Shown: piece after piece, positions 36,629 through 46,313 of the stretch | Layout of the letters: each line of letters begins with the position of its first letter | Position numbering within the stretch: position 1 is the stretch's first letter | From: Aeromonas aquatica | GTDB lineage: Bacteria; Pseudomonadota; Gammaproteobacteria; Enterobacterales; Aeromonadaceae | Direction of reading: 5' to 3' | Length of the DNA stretch: 64,000 nt | Assembly: GCF_000764655.1 (NCBI RefSeq) | Contig: NZ_JRGL01000118.1 | Coordinates: 42,781 to 106,780, forward strand | The notes under the pieces: generated by a model | Database searches by the model: none | Seen by the model: the letters and a program-made list of their open reading frames with translations, nothing else | What the model was told of the DNA's origin: nothing | Position numbers and translations under genes: made by a program

Positions 36629-36652
36629 AGAGGGGCCATAGCGGCCCCTCTT
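36629..36652. terminator. Hairpin terminator between acyltransferase and beta-barrel genes
   Basis: AGAGGGGCC pairs with GGCCCCTCT and then TT; placed between convergent genes. Confidence 0.7.
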
Positions 36653-36692
36653 GATATCTGATACCGGCCTTAGCCCCGAGAGGGCCAGAAGA

Positions 36693-37307
36693 TCAGAACC
36701 GCAGCGTCAGCCCGATATTGGCCTGCCACTGGGTGATGAGGTCCCCCCGCACCCGGAAGGCACAGATCTCGGGGTTGCAGAGGAACTGGCTGTCGTCGTT
36801 GACCAGAGAGCCGTAGCCACGCACCTCGGCGCGCAGCGCCAGCTGCTTGGTCAGGCGCGGCTGCACCCCGAGCGCCAGAGACATGGAGGGCGCCACTTCA
36901 CTCTCATAGGCATCGAAGCGCGTCACCCCGATCCCGGCACCTATGTAGGGCGCCATGACGTTGTCAGAGAGGATCAGGGCACCGGCGAAGTGCAGGGTGT
37001 CCACCGTCAGCTTGTCCGGCTGATCCGGTGACATCGGGGTCGACTGGTGGCTGTAGAGCAGCTCTATCATGCCGGGATCGTCCACCTCCTTGCTGATGAA
37101 GAAGCCCCAGTTGCCCGAGCTCTCCCCCTGTAGCGAGTCGATCCGGGTCGCCACCGGCGCGGGGGCGGGATCCTCCATCGCCTCGAAGCCGATCGACGAG
37201 CTGTAGCCCGCGAAAGGCGTCAGCTGCCAACCCAATTCATCGGGCTGGGCCGCCCAGCCCTGGCCCAGTGGCAACAACAACCCCACCACCATCATTCCCG
37301 CTCGCAT
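36693..37307 (-). CDS. Outer-membrane beta-barrel protein
   Basis: 204 residues from ATG 37307, with GGAAGG just upstream; a longer frame to 37376 lacks a ribosome site. Signal peptide (MRAGMMVVGLLLPLGQGWA), eight or so amphipathic strands and a C-terminal Phe (IGLTLRF). The APYIGAGIGVTRFDAYES segment resembles OmpA-like/OmpW-like small barrels. A Cys pair (FLCNPEICAF) could form a disulfide in one loop. Function unknown. Confidence 0.78.
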   Translation of the reverse strand: MRAGMMVVGLLLPLGQGWAAQPDELGWQLTPFAGYSSSIGFEAMEDPAPAPVATRIDSLQGESSGNWGFFISKEVDDPGMIELLYSHQSTPMSPDQPDKLTVDTLHFAGALILSDNVMAPYIGAGIGVTRFDAYESEVAPSMSLALGVQPRLTKQLALRAEVRGYGSLVNDDSQFLCNPEICAFRVRGDLITQWQANIGLTLRF

Positions 37308-37529
37308 CACGACCTTCCCCCTGATCTGCTTATGTGTGCATGGCTCGCGCCAAAAGCATATCAGAGCCTTCTGCATCCGATCCTAAATAGGGGCTGTATC
37401 GGCCCATTAAGACAGGCCCTGTTTCTGCATTGCCCCCTCCCACCGAGGCACCATTCATCTGGGATTAACCTCGACCCCGTAAGCTAGCGGCGCCACAGAG
37501 CTGGCATTAACAAGACGAGGATTTCAGGA

Positions 37530-38168
37530 ATGGTTGCCGCGCAACTCAACGACCCACAGAACAAGCTTTCCGACACCCTGCGGGCCACCGCTCATGCCAT
37601 CGAGGAGAGCCACATCAGCCTGCGGGACATGCTCAGCCTGGTGGGTGAACAGGGCATGCTGCTGTTTTGCGTGCTGCTCACGGTGCCCTTCCTGCTGCCG
37701 GTCTCCATTCCCGGCGTCAGCACCCCGTTCGGCCTGCTGATCCTGTTTATCGGCGTCGGCATCACCCTCAACCGGGTGCCCTGGCTGCCCTCCATCCTGA
37801 TGGAGCGCCGCTTCGCCGCCGACCAGCTCAAGCCCACCCTGCACAAGGGGGCCGATCTGCTGGCTCGCATCGATCGCTTCATCCGGCCGCGCCTGCTGCT
37901 GTTGACCGGCAGCACCGTCATCAATCGCTGCAACGGCCTGCTGATCATGCTGGCGGCCCTGTTGCTGATGCTGCCGCTTGGCGCCATCCCCTTCACCAAC
38001 GCCATGCCCGCCTGGGCCATACTGCTGCTGGCCATCGGCATGTTGCAGCGGGACGGCCTCTTCGTCGCCGGTGGCTACGCCCTGGTGACCGCCACCCTGG
38101 TCTGGTTCAGCGTGCTGGGCATAGGCCTGCTGATGGCGGGCCAGAACGTCTCGACCCTGTTCAGCTAA
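37530..38168 (+). CDS. ExoD-family exopolysaccharide synthesis protein
   Basis: 212 residues. Hydrophobic helices at about residues 45-80 (LLFCVLLTVPFLLPVSIPGVS) and three more near the C-terminus. GVSTPFGLLILFIGVGI and the RF(I)RPRLLLLTGS motif are typical of ExoD. The family was first found in Rhizobium exopolysaccharide and alkaline-tolerance studies; the mechanism is unknown. Confidence 0.88.
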   Translation: MVAAQLNDPQNKLSDTLRATAHAIEESHISLRDMLSLVGEQGMLLFCVLLTVPFLLPVSIPGVSTPFGLLILFIGVGITLNRVPWLPSILMERRFAADQLKPTLHKGADLLARIDRFIRPRLLLLTGSTVINRCNGLLIMLAALLLMLPLGAIPFTNAMPAWAILLLAIGMLQRDGLFVAGGYALVTATLVWFSVLGIGLLMAGQNVSTLFS

Positions 38169-38199
38169 GGCGGATCTGGCCAAGGCCGAGGACAAACAA

Positions 38200-38227
38200 C
38201 AAGGGCGACCCCAGGGTCGCCCTTGTT
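38200..38227. terminator. Bidirectional terminator between exoD-like and diguanylate cyclase genes
   Basis: ACAAGGGCGACC and GGTCGCCCTTGT form a 12-bp stem with T/A-rich flanks. Confidence 0.85.
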
Positions 38228-38246
38228 TGTTATGTGGTCGTGCCGC

Positions 38247-39137
38247 TCAGGGATCCGAGTCGTGGGCCACCCGGTTGCGCCCGCCCCGCTTGGCCCGATA
38301 GAGCCACTCGTCGGCCCGGGCCAGCACGGCACTGACCTCCTCGCCAGGCCGGATCAGGGTGGTCCCCAGGCTCACCGTGATGGGAGCCGGATCCGGCGCC
38401 ATGGCTGCCACGGCGGCGCGGATGCGCTCCGCCACCTTGCGCAATATCTCCTCGTCTATCTCCGGCAGCAGGATCAGAAACTCCTCGCCCCCACTGCGCA
38501 CGAACATGTCCTCGGCCCTCAACTGGGCGGCCACGCACTCGCTGAAGTTGCACAGCACCCGATCCCCGGCCTGATGGCCGAAACGATCGTTGATCCGCTT
38601 GAAGTGATCGAGATCCAGCATGATGAGGCCGGTGCTCTGCTGGCCCTGCACCCTGTGGTGATAGTGTTCGAAGAAGAAGTGGCGATTGTAGAGACCGGTG
38701 AGCTGATCCGTCTCACCGAGTCGCTTGAGCCTGCGCTGCAACTCGTGTTGACGGGTGATGTTGCGGGTCATCCAGGCCACCGCCCGCTTGCCGTCGTAGA
38801 GGGATGGCAGCGGCGCTATCTTGCCCTCGAAGCGCTGCATCCCCTGGGGGCCCGCATCGGCGTTGATCCCCTCCACCTCGGCGGGCGAGAGATCGTATTC
38901 CACCACCTGTACCTCGCCGGTGGCCAGGGCGTGCGCCACCTGCTCCATCACCCAGCGCGCCTTGTCATCGGGCAGGATATCGAGCAACTGCTTGCCGATC
39001 AGCGGGTTGCCGTCCTGATAGGATTGCTGCTCCACCCCGCCTATGTATTCCACGTAATAGCCGTCCTCACTGAGGATAAAGACGGGATCCGGCAGCTGGG
39101 TCATCACTTCGTAGAGCTGTGCCACTGAGAGAGCCAT
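38247..39137 (-). CDS. PAS-GGDEF diguanylate cyclase
   Basis: 296 residues from ATG 39137 (AAGGAA about eight bases upstream). A PAS-like sensor domain (about residues 10-120; LPDPVFILSEDGYYVEYIG) is followed by a GGDEF domain with the active-site motif SGGEEF and a product-binding RxxD inhibitory site (RAED) five residues before it. Makes c-di-GMP, with likely feedback inhibition. No membrane segment, so a cytosolic ligand is expected. Confidence 0.92.
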   Translation of the reverse strand: MALSVAQLYEVMTQLPDPVFILSEDGYYVEYIGGVEQQSYQDGNPLIGKQLLDILPDDKARWVMEQVAHALATGEVQVVEYDLSPAEVEGINADAGPQGMQRFEGKIAPLPSLYDGKRAVAWMTRNITRQHELQRRLKRLGETDQLTGLYNRHFFFEHYHHRVQGQQSTGLIMLDLDHFKRINDRFGHQAGDRVLCNFSECVAAQLRAEDMFVRSGGEEFLILLPEIDEEILRKVAERIRAAVAAMAPDPAPITVSLGTTLIRPGEEVSAVLARADEWLYRAKRGGRNRVAHDSDP

Positions 39138-39563
39138 CTGTGTTCCTTCCGAGCCTTGGGCGAGCCACCCTTTGTTGATTGTTATACACGACCCGTTAAG
39201 TATCGCACACGGTCCCGCCGCTCGTATGACGGGGGCCTGCGTTCGACAGGCCACCGATATCAGGGCGAGCGACAGGGAAAGAGGGAAAGCTTGCCGACAC
39301 CTTGCCGCCCTCTCCCTCTCCGCCGAGACAAGGGGTGGAGAACGACGCCGCGGGTGAGGCAGTGACTTATGGCAGGTCAGTTCCGTTCGGCGTCGACTTT
39401 ATGTCAATCCATCACCACCAAGCAGTGATTAATATCAACAAATCCGCTTCTTGATAGCGTTATGTACTTAAAACATGGCGTGAGATGGCATTGTGGTGAG
39501 AAAGGCAGGATATTGCGCTGCAAAAATGCCCGCTCGGCATCAGAAGGCCGGGGCTGAAAACAA
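39138..39563. other. Gene-free stretch between diguanylate cyclase and LpoB-like genes
   Basis: No supported ORF. A TATAAC at 39181-39186 (minus strand) could be the -10 of the diguanylate cyclase promoter. A CCCTCTCC-rich patch near 39308-39335 resembles a decayed member of the palindrome family. Nothing else seen. Confidence 0.4.
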
Positions 39564-39593
39564 CAAAGCCATCGAGACGGGCGCGATGGCTTT
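39564..39593 (-). terminator. Hairpin after LpoB-like gene
   Basis: AAAGCCATCG and CGATGGCTTT pair across a GC-rich loop, 23 bases beyond the minus-strand stop. Confidence 0.7.
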
Positions 39594-39615
39594 ATCAGCG
39601 GTCAACACTATGGGA

Positions 39616-40194
39616 TCAGCGGCTGGCGGTGCGGCTCCCGTTCCACAGCAGCTCGCCGCTTTTCAGATCCATCAGGCTCATGGCGAGCCGGTAGCGACTC
39701 CCCTCGGAGACGAGATCCCCGTAGAGCATGTAACCGGCCCCGGTCTGGCGGCCGAGACGCACCAGGGAGGCCGGGTTCATGCCCCCCTGCTGATACTCGA
39801 GCTGGCCGGTGATGGCCGCGACCTGGCCGGGATCGGCGAAGCTGAAGCCACCGTGCTGCTGAATGCGCTGGCTCATGGCCACCGCCATGGGCTGGGTATT
39901 GAACGGCTCACCCGTGCCATTCTGGGGCGGCATCAACAGCAGCACAGGATTGCTACCCGCCAGCGCCTGCACTTCCTGGGCCTTGAGGAAGGCATCCGCC
40001 ATGGCCAGCGCCAGCCCGGTCGGCGCCACGGGTTTGGGGGCAGGTTTCACCACCTCGGGCTCGGTCACCGGCTTGTCCGGCTGGCTCACCGGCGGCTTAG
40101 GCTCGGAGACCGGCGCCTGAGTGCCACCATAGGGATTGACCGCACAACCGCCCAGCACCAGGGCACCCAACACCAACAAGAAACGCATCTTCAT
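39616..40194 (-). CDS. LpoB-like penicillin-binding-protein activator lipoprotein
   Basis: 192 residues from ATG 40194. Lipobox LVLGGCAVNPYG, then a Pro/Lys/Glu-rich flexible linker (about 45 residues), then a globular domain with PVLLLMPPQNGTGEPFN, IQQHGGFSFADPGQV, RQTGAGYMLYGDL and MDLKSGELLWNG. Domain order and the linker match LpoB, the outer-membrane lipoprotein that reaches through peptidoglycan to activate PBP1b. The linker is shorter than or similar to E. coli's. Not beside the usual ycfL/thiK-type neighbours, so orthology is tentative. Confidence 0.75.
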   Translation of the reverse strand: MKMRFLLVLGALVLGGCAVNPYGGTQAPVSEPKPPVSQPDKPVTEPEVVKPAPKPVAPTGLALAMADAFLKAQEVQALAGSNPVLLLMPPQNGTGEPFNTQPMAVAMSQRIQQHGGFSFADPGQVAAITGQLEYQQGGMNPASLVRLGRQTGAGYMLYGDLVSEGSRYRLAMSLMDLKSGELLWNGSRTASR

Positions 40195-40431
40195 CTCTTC
40201 TCTCCGCCCAAAGTCCATAAACGGACGCCGCCAAAAGTCGTGTGACGGAGCCGCGCCCCGCATCTGCCCATGCTAGAGAAAAAACCGCCCAAGATCGATG
40301 CGCCAACACACAGGGGGCGACAAGGACTGGCTCACAGGCATCCAGCCAGTGATAAACAACCGAAAAAGGGTGGCAAAGGGTCATCAAACTCCCTTAGGGT
40401 TAGGTGCCAACAGATTCGAAAGGAGAGCACC

Positions 40432-41067
40432 TTGCACGGACCCGACCCCACCAATCCCCATCCCATGAATGGCTTCCCCCAGGTGTGCTTTATCAAGAAC
40501 ACCATCAAGGGGCCCAATATCGAGGTGGGTGACTACAGCTACTACGACGACCCGGAAGATTCGGCAGGCTTTGAGCGCAACGTCCTCTACCACTTCCCCT
40601 TCATCGGCGACAAGCTCATCATCGGCAAGTTCTGCGCCATCGCCCGCGGGGTCAAGTTCATCATGAACGGCGCCAACCACCAGAGCTCCGGCTTCTCCAC
40701 CTACCCCTTCTTTATCTTCGGCAACGGCTGGGAGAGCACCGCCCCCGCACCGGGCAGCCTCCCCTACAAGGGGGATACCGTCATCGGCAACGACGTCTGG
40801 ATAGGCTATGACGCCCTGATCATGCCGGGCGTCAAGGTCGGCAACGGCGCCATCATCGCCGCCCGCTCCGTGGTCACCGGCGACGTGCCCGACTACGCCG
40901 TCGTCGGCGGCAACCCAGCCCGGGTGATCCGCTACCGCTTCGACGACGACACCATAGCCCGCCTCAACACCCTCGCCTGGTGGAACTGGCCGGTGGAGCA
41001 GATCAGCCGGAATTTGAAATTGATTGGTGGTGGGGATATTACGGAGTTGGAGAGGGTGGGTTTATAG
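40432..41067 (+). CDS. CatB/Vat-type hexapeptide O-acetyltransferase
   Basis: 211 residues from TTG 40432, chosen because AAGGAG lies 7-12 bases upstream and the N-terminus [21 protein letters not shown] fits Vat-like enzymes. Left-handed beta-helix hexapeptides follow ([32 protein letters not shown]), with the catalytic His in [10 protein letters not shown]. Vat enzymes acetylate streptogramin A, CatB enzymes chloramphenicol; a chromosomal copy may have another native role. Confidence 0.88.
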   Translation: MHGPDPTNPHPMNGFPQVCFIKNTIKGPNIEVGDYSYYDDPEDSAGFERNVLYHFPFIGDKLIIGKFCAIARGVKFIMNGANHQSSGFSTYPFFIFGNGWESTAPAPGSLPYKGDTVIGNDVWIGYDALIMPGVKVGNGAIIAARSVVTGDVPDYAVVGGNPARVIRYRFDDDTIARLNTLAWWNWPVEQISRNLKLIGGGDITELERVGL

Positions 41068-41209
41068 CAAACCATCTGGAGACATCGAGGAGAGCCTCCC
41101 CATCCGATCGCAGCACAGCGGTCTGCCCCTTGGAGAGAACACATCAATCCCCCAGACCATTGCGTTATATGCGAATTTAATTCAATCAGGCCCCACAGGA
41201 GTTATCCAA

Positions 41210-41647
41210 ATGACCGCACCAACACCTGCTTTCACTGTCGTCCACTCAACGCCGCTCGTCGAAACCTATCGCTATCTTCGAACAGCTGCGGGACTTAGCT
41301 CGAAGACTATTGAGGCCGCAGAACGTGGCCTGCCCAATACGCTGTTTGCCGTCCAGATATTTTGCGGTCAGACCGCAATCGGCATGGGTCGTATCATCGG
41401 AGATGGCGGGACATTTTATCAAGTCGTTGATATTGCAGTCCTGCCTGAATATCAGGGTCAAGGTGTAGGCAAAAAGATCATGGCGGAGATCGCGGACTAT
41501 ATCGCCCGCGAAGTGCCGGAATCAGGCTATGTCAGCTTGCTGGCAGATGGGCAGGCTCAGCGACTCTATCAGCAATTCGGTTTCTCACTCACGGCTCCTG
41601 CCAGTGTTGGCATGGGGCTTAAGCGGGTTGCCGTCGAAAAGGCCTAA
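41210..41647 (+). CDS. GNAT-family N-acetyltransferase
   Basis: 145 residues from ATG 41210 with AGGAG 10-14 bases upstream; longer open frame upstream is not coding-like. Motif A is VVDIAVLPEYQGQGVGKKIMAEI. The AVQIFCGQTAIGMGRIIGDGG segment resembles putative small-molecule acetyltransferases. Substrate unknown. Part of an accessory patch of acetyltransferases. Confidence 0.85.
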   Translation: MTAPTPAFTVVHSTPLVETYRYLRTAAGLSSKTIEAAERGLPNTLFAVQIFCGQTAIGMGRIIGDGGTFYQVVDIAVLPEYQGQGVGKKIMAEIADYIAREVPESGYVSLLADGQAQRLYQQFGFSLTAPASVGMGLKRVAVEKA

Positions 41648-41659
41648 CCATTCATCCAA

Positions 41660-42297
41660 ATGAAAAAGCAGGACAGCCCAGGACATTCCAACCACTTGCC
41701 AATGCCAATCTCGTTATTCGCCCCTTCGAACCGACTGATGCCGATGAGTTTGTCCGCGCGGCGCACGAATCCATCGAGACGGTCGGCACCTGGATGAGCT
41801 GGTGCACTCCCTCATTCAATCGGGACAAGGCGCTAGGGTGGTTTGCCACCTGCGAACAGGATCGTGCGGCGGGGCGTGCCTATGATATGGGCCTCTTTTG
41901 CGCAGTCGCCTGCCAGCTACTGGGTGGCGTCGGTATCAATCAGCTGGCTCCCCATCATCGCTACGGCAATATCGGCTATTGGGTAAGACAATCCCGACAA
42001 GGCCACAGCATCGCCCGGCAGGCGGTCGCCCTGTTATGCGACTTCGGTTTTCGGCAGCTGGGCCTGTTCAGGCTGGAGATTGTGGCAGGCGCCGGCAATT
42101 CGGCGAGCGAGGCCGTGGCTATCGCCGTTGGCGCCACTTTCGAATGTCGGGCCAAAAATCGTATCTTCCTCCATGGCCAACCTCTGGATGCTCATGTGTA
42201 CTCCCTCATCCCCGCCAAGATAAAGATCCAAGCAGAGCCACTCCGTTGCAGTACCATAACCTTCTCTGAAAAAGGCGGCACGTTGTCCATGAAGTGA
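41660..42297 (+). pseudogene. GNAT acetyltransferase (RimJ/RimL type) with damaged 5' end
   Basis: The family fold starts well before the first in-frame ATG (41794): the codons for ANLVIRPFEPTDADEFVRAAHES are read in the same frame as the body, yet no start codon occurs in that frame back to the stop near 41617. An ATG at 41660 sits at the expected place but one frame off, so a single-base indel between about 41660 and 41690 would explain it. The remaining body has GNIGYWVRQSRQGHSIARQAV (motif A). A translation start at 41794 would lose the first beta strand. A sequencing error is the alternative. Confidence 0.7.
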
Positions 42298-42379
42298 TTC
42301 ATTGGCTGCCGGGCCATGGCCACATCCCTCACAAGCCATCTTCCCCTATGGCCATGATGTCACCTATTGAATCGTCCTC

Positions 42380-42997
42380 TCAATGTCTGCCAGACATTAA
42401 CAACATCACGGCTAGCATGATAAATACTGCACCAAATATTAAATTCAAACGCTTTAAATGAGATGGCTCAGAGAGATATCGCAATAAAACATGAGAGAAA
42501 GATGCATATGACAACATTGCGATGCAGTCCACCAAAACAATGAAAAAGCCAAGTTTAATATATTGATAACCACTATCTGAACCGTCGACAAACTGCGGAA
42601 GAAACGCGACCAAAAACACAATGGATTTTGGATTTGTTAGATTGACAACAAAACCATTAACCAAGCTATTTAACTTGCCGCCTTGCGTCTCAGTATTACG
42701 CAACACGATATTCCCTGAGTTTTTTATTTTCATCACACCCAAGTAAATAAGATAGCCTCCACCTATATATTTTATGAAATCAAACGCAACTTCTGATGAT
42801 GCCACAAAGGTTCCTAGTCCGACACTTACAATGGTGAGGTGAACCAGCAGTGCCAGTTGCAAACCAATAATATTGTACCTGGCTTGAACTATGCCGCCTT
42901 CTATCGATCTTGACATAGTTGCAATGGCGCCCGCCCCTGGAGAAAAACTAAAGGCGACACAGCTAAAAACAAATGCCAGCATGATACTAAATGTCAT
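42380..42997 (-). CDS. LysE/RhtB-family exporter
   Basis: 205 residues with six hydrophobic helices. The start (SCVAFSFSPGAGAIATMSRSIEGG) holds the family's P-G motif; NLTNPKSIVFLVAFLPQFV is typical. Exports amino acids or derivatives. Base composition is much more AT-rich than the neighbours and codon use differs (ATA, AAT, TTA), suggesting acquisition. Divergent from the LysR gene, which probably controls it. Confidence 0.88.
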   Translation of the reverse strand: MTFSIMLAFVFSCVAFSFSPGAGAIATMSRSIEGGIVQARYNIIGLQLALLVHLTIVSVGLGTFVASSEVAFDFIKYIGGGYLIYLGVMKIKNSGNIVLRNTETQGGKLNSLVNGFVVNLTNPKSIVFLVAFLPQFVDGSDSGYQYIKLGFFIVLVDCIAMLSYASFSHVLLRYLSEPSHLKRLNLIFGAVFIMLAVMLLMSGRH

Positions 42998-43204
42998 AAT
43001 ACTTCCTTTGAAAGGGCTATTTATCGACTACCACTCCGACAAATAGCACCTCGATTTAACCCATTAAAGCTAGTTTAGATGGTCAGCATATCTGCGGAGC
43101 CGAATCCAAACCGTCGATTAACAGATAATGCTATTGCATTGCGGTAAGAACATAGCATGTGGTAGCATGTTTCTCATATTTAGCATTTTGTTAATCCTCA
43201 CTTA

Positions 43205-44128
43205 ATGGCGATGTTAATGCTGGCTATAAATGATATAAAATTTTTTATTACAATTGCTGCCTGCAAAAACTTCTCCACCGCAGCAAAACAACTCAATGTT
43301 TCGGCACCTTATGTTACTCAGAAGCTCAGGTCCCTCGAGGAAAAGCTTGGACTTATTCTGATTGAACGACAGGGTCGACAACTAAAAGTCACCGAGCATG
43401 GCCAGATATTGATCGACATGGGGTCAGGAATTATCAGACAAATGGCCTCAATTGAAGAATCGCTAAGAGCGGCCAAGGATGACCTGTGCGGCCATATCAA
43501 TATAATTGCACCTATTGGTTTCGGTGAGAAAAAACTGTCTCCCATTATTGGCCAATTCAAGCAGCAATACCCGGCAGTATCCATCGATCTTACCCTGTCC
43601 GATCGCCCTTCTTGGACAGACTCCCCTCTCCAACCTGACATCATGTTTTATATTGGTGAATTAACCCAGGCACATCTCTATAGAATGGTCATCTCGCCCA
43701 CTCGTCGTGTCCTCTGTGCATCACCAGACTATATTTCCACCATGCCAGACCTGACAACACCAGAACAACTGATGACTAATCAGCATGATTGCATCGTATT
43801 GAGGGAAAATAATGAAGATGTTTCCCTCTGGCGTTTCCAGCATATCGAATCAGGCAGAGAATGTCGTCTCAGGGTGACGCCTTCACTTACCAGCAATATT
43901 GCCGATGTGGTGAAGCAGTGGGCTCTAGATGGATTGGGCATAATCAATCGTTCGGAATGGGACCTTATTACTGAGCTCAATACTGGTACTTTGGTAGAGC
44001 TCCTCCCAGAATATGCTTTACCACAAGTTGACATTGTCGCACTTATGGCCACAGGTGAGAGTGCCCGTTCCCGTAAAATCAGTAGATTTCTGGAATTCGC
44101 CAAAGACAGACTCAAAGAGACACTTTAA
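43205..44128 (+). CDS. LysR-family transcriptional regulator
   Basis: 307 residues. Winged HTH near the start (FSTAAKQLNVSAPYVTQKLRSLEEKLG) with the LysR substrate-binding domain after it. Two near starts (ATG 43205, 43211) exist. AT-rich like the divergent LysE gene. The 207-bp space between them is the likely shared operator region. Confidence 0.88.
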   Translation: MAMLMLAINDIKFFITIAACKNFSTAAKQLNVSAPYVTQKLRSLEEKLGLILIERQGRQLKVTEHGQILIDMGSGIIRQMASIEESLRAAKDDLCGHINIIAPIGFGEKKLSPIIGQFKQQYPAVSIDLTLSDRPSWTDSPLQPDIMFYIGELTQAHLYRMVISPTRRVLCASPDYISTMPDLTTPEQLMTNQHDCIVLRENNEDVSLWRFQHIESGRECRLRVTPSLTSNIADVVKQWALDGLGIINRSEWDLITELNTGTLVELLPEYALPQVDIVALMATGESARSRKISRFLEFAKDRLKETL

Positions 44129-44190
44129 TAACTAACTCTAAAATGAGTGGTGGCACCTGTCATTTAAACATTCCTTGTAGATAACACAGA

Positions 44191-44231
44191 ATAACAGGAT
44201 GCAATGAACAAAGTTAAATGCATCCTGTTAT
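44191..44231. repeat. 13-bp perfect inverted repeat downstream of LysR gene
   Basis: ATAACAGGATGCA and its exact complement are separated by 15 bases. No T-run follows, so it may be a weak terminator or a protein-binding site. It lies at the edge of the AT-rich patch, next to thiH. Confidence 0.65.
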
Positions 44232-44279
44232 AGCCAGCCAGAAACCTATATACGCTTGTGGTCCAGCTAACTGGCTTTA

Positions 44280-45548
44280 TTACCTCCCCAAAAACGGTTC
44301 CCAATCCTTGAACACCGGCTGCAACCCCGCTTGCCTGACAGCGGCGGCAACTTCGCCGAGGGCGCGATCGTCGTGGATGGCGAACTGCTCCAACTCCTCC
44401 TCATCCCCTTCCGCGTAGCCGCCAGGCTGGGTGCGCGACTCCGCCGACATCTGGGTGATACCGAGGCGCAGGGCGCCGTTGCGAAAGGCCGGCGATTCCC
44501 GGGTGGAGAGAGACAAGTCCAGGGTCGGCGAGAGCAGGCGCCAGGCGCAGATGAGCTGCACCAGCTGGCGGTCCGTCATGGTCACCTCGGGCTGCAGACC
44601 GCCGGTGCAGGGGCGCAGCCGCGGGAAGGAGAGGGAATAGCGGCTCTGCCAGTGGTGGCGCTCCAGCCAGCTCAGGTGCTCGGCCACGAAATAGCTGTCG
44701 GCGCGCCAGTCCGGCGACAGGCCGATCAGGGCACCGAGGCCAATCTTGTCGATGCCGGCGCGGCCCAGCCTGTCCGGGGTGGCGAGGCGCCACTCGATAT
44801 CCTGCTTGTTGCCGCGCAGGTGGTGGCGGGCGTAGGCCGGGGCGTGATAGGTCTCCTGATAGACCATGACCGCATCCAGCCCGAGCGTCTTGAGCTCGGC
44901 ATACTCGGCCTGCGACAACGGCTGCACCTCCATCGCCAGGGTGCTGAAGTGGCGGCGGATCTGTGGCAGGTGCTGGCGAAAATAGGCCATACCCACCTTG
45001 GTCTCGTGCTCGCCGGTCACCAGCAGCACGCTGTCGAAGCCGCGCGCCTTGAGGGCCAGACACTCGCGCTCGATTTCCTCGGCATTCAGGGTCTTGCGCT
45101 TGAGGCGGTTGCTCATGGAGAAGCCACAGTAGGAGCAGTCGTTGGCGCAGAGGTTCGACAGATAGAGCGGCACGTAGAAGCCGACTGTGTTACCGAAACG
45201 CTGGCGGGTGAGGCGCTCCGCCAGCTCCGCCATCTGCGGCAGGAAGGGCTCGGCGGCCGGGGAGATCAGCGCCATGAAGTCATCCAGGCCGCGCCGTGGG
45301 TTGGCCAACGCCAACTCCACGTCCCGCGCCGTCTTGGCGCGGATGCTCATGCCCACATGATCCCAGTCCAGCTCGCGCCAGCGGTCGGCAAAATCCAACC
45401 CCCTCCCGGCCTCCCCCTTGGGAGGGGGAGGAGTGCAGGGCTCAACCAATTCAAGTGCCGCTTCAGCCGGTTCCCTCACCCCCGGCCCCTCTCCCAATGG
45501 GAGAGGGGAGCATGCAGACACCACATCTTGCCCCATGCTCTGGCTCAT
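44280..45548 (-). CDS. thiH: Tyrosine lyase (2-iminoacetate synthase) ThiH with palindrome insertion
   Basis: 422 residues, about 45 more than E. coli ThiH (377). The radical-SAM cluster [10 protein letters not shown] (C-x3-C-x2-C) and the body are standard. It supplies dehydroglycine for the thiazole ring. The extra residues lie between MSQS and [11 protein letters not shown] and include [14 protein letters not shown] and [11 protein letters not shown], the translations of two GC-rich palindromes. The ATG overlaps the thiG stop (ATGA), supporting this start. A TTG at 45398 after a GGGAGG would give a 372-residue protein without the insert and is a real alternative. Confidence 0.92.
   Translation of the reverse strand: MSQSMGQDVVSACSPLPLGEGPGVREPAEAALELVEPCTPPPPKGEAGRGLDFADRWRELDWDHVGMSIRAKTARDVELALANPRRGLDDFMALISPAAEPFLPQMAELAERLTRQRFGNTVGFYVPLYLSNLCANDCSYCGFSMSNRLKRKTLNAEEIERECLALKARGFDSVLLVTGEHETKVGMAYFRQHLPQIRRHFSTLAMEVQPLSQAEYAELKTLGLDAVMVYQETYHAPAYARHHLRGNKQDIEWRLATPDRLGRAGIDKIGLGALIGLSPDWRADSYFVAEHLSWLERHHWQSRYSLSFPRLRPCTGGLQPEVTMTDRQLVQLICAWRLLSPTLDLSLSTRESPAFRNGALRLGITQMSAESRTQPGGYAEGDEEELEQFAIHDDRALGEVAAAVRQAGLQPVFKDWEPFLGR
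45411..45508. repeat. Two REP-like palindromes inside the thiH reading frame
   Basis: CTCCCCCTTGGGAGGGGGAG at 45411-45430 and CCCCTCTCCC/GGGAGAGGGG at 45486-45508 belong to the palindrome family seen in intergenic DNA. They keep the thiH frame open. Confidence 0.8.
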
Positions 45549-46312
45549 AGCGCCTCCAGAAAATCGGTAAGCGGGCTGGAGGCCTGGGCCTGGCTGCCAC
45601 GCGCCCCCAATCCGGCCAGATAGGCGCCGCGACCGGCCTCGCAGGCCAGCGCGAAGGCGCGGCCCATGGCGACAGGATCCCCGCTCACGGCGATGGCGGT
45701 GTTGACCAGCACGGCGTCGGCACCCAGCTCAAAGGCCGCCGCCGCGTGGCTGGGGGCCCCGATCCCCGCATCCACCACCACGGGCACCTTGGCCTGCTCG
45801 ACGATGATCGACAGAAACTCCCGGGTCACCAGCCCCTGATTGGAGCCAATGGGGGCGCCGAGCGGCATGACGGCGGCGCAGCCCACCTCTTCGAGCCGCT
45901 TGCACAGCACGGGATCGGCGCCGCAATAGGGCAGCACCACGAAGCCTTCTTTCACCAGCTGTTCCGCAGCCTTGAGCGTCTCTATGGGATCGGGCAACAG
46001 GTATTTGGGATCGGGGTGGATCTCCAGCTTGAGCCAGTTGGTACCGAGCGCCTCCCGGGCGAGCCGGGCGGCAAATACCGCCTCGGCGGCGGTCTTGGCG
46101 CCCGAGGTGTTGGGCAGCAGCTTGACCCCGAGGGCCAGCAGCGGAGTGAGGATGTCGTCGTGGCGCTTGCCCGGCTCCAGCCGCTTGATGGCCATGGTCA
46201 CCAGTTGGGAGCCGCTTGCCTCGATGGCGGCGGCCATCAGCTCCGGACGGGCGAACTTGCCGGTGCCGGTGAAGAGACGGGAAGAAAAGGTGTGGTTCGC
46301 AATGGTCAGCAT
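45545..46312 (-). CDS. thiG: Thiazole synthase
   Basis: 255 residues from ATG 46312; a longer frame to 46435 runs through thiS and is not used. (Beta/alpha)8 barrel with the Schiff-base lysine in [21 protein letters not shown] and phosphate-binding [12 protein letters not shown] and [12 protein letters not shown]. Joins dehydroglycine, DXP and ThiS-thiocarboxylate. Packed between thiS and thiH. Confidence 0.94.
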   Translation of the reverse strand: MLTIANHTFSSRLFTGTGKFARPELMAAAIEASGSQLVTMAIKRLEPGKRHDDILTPLLALGVKLLPNTSGAKTAAEAVFAARLAREALGTNWLKLEIHPDPKYLLPDPIETLKAAEQLVKEGFVVLPYCGADPVLCKRLEEVGCAAVMPLGAPIGSNQGLVTREFLSIIVEQAKVPVVVDAGIGAPSHAAAAFELGADAVLVNTAIAVSGDPVAMGRAFALACEAGRGAYLAGLGARGSQAQASSPLTDFLEAL

Positions 46313-46313
46313 C

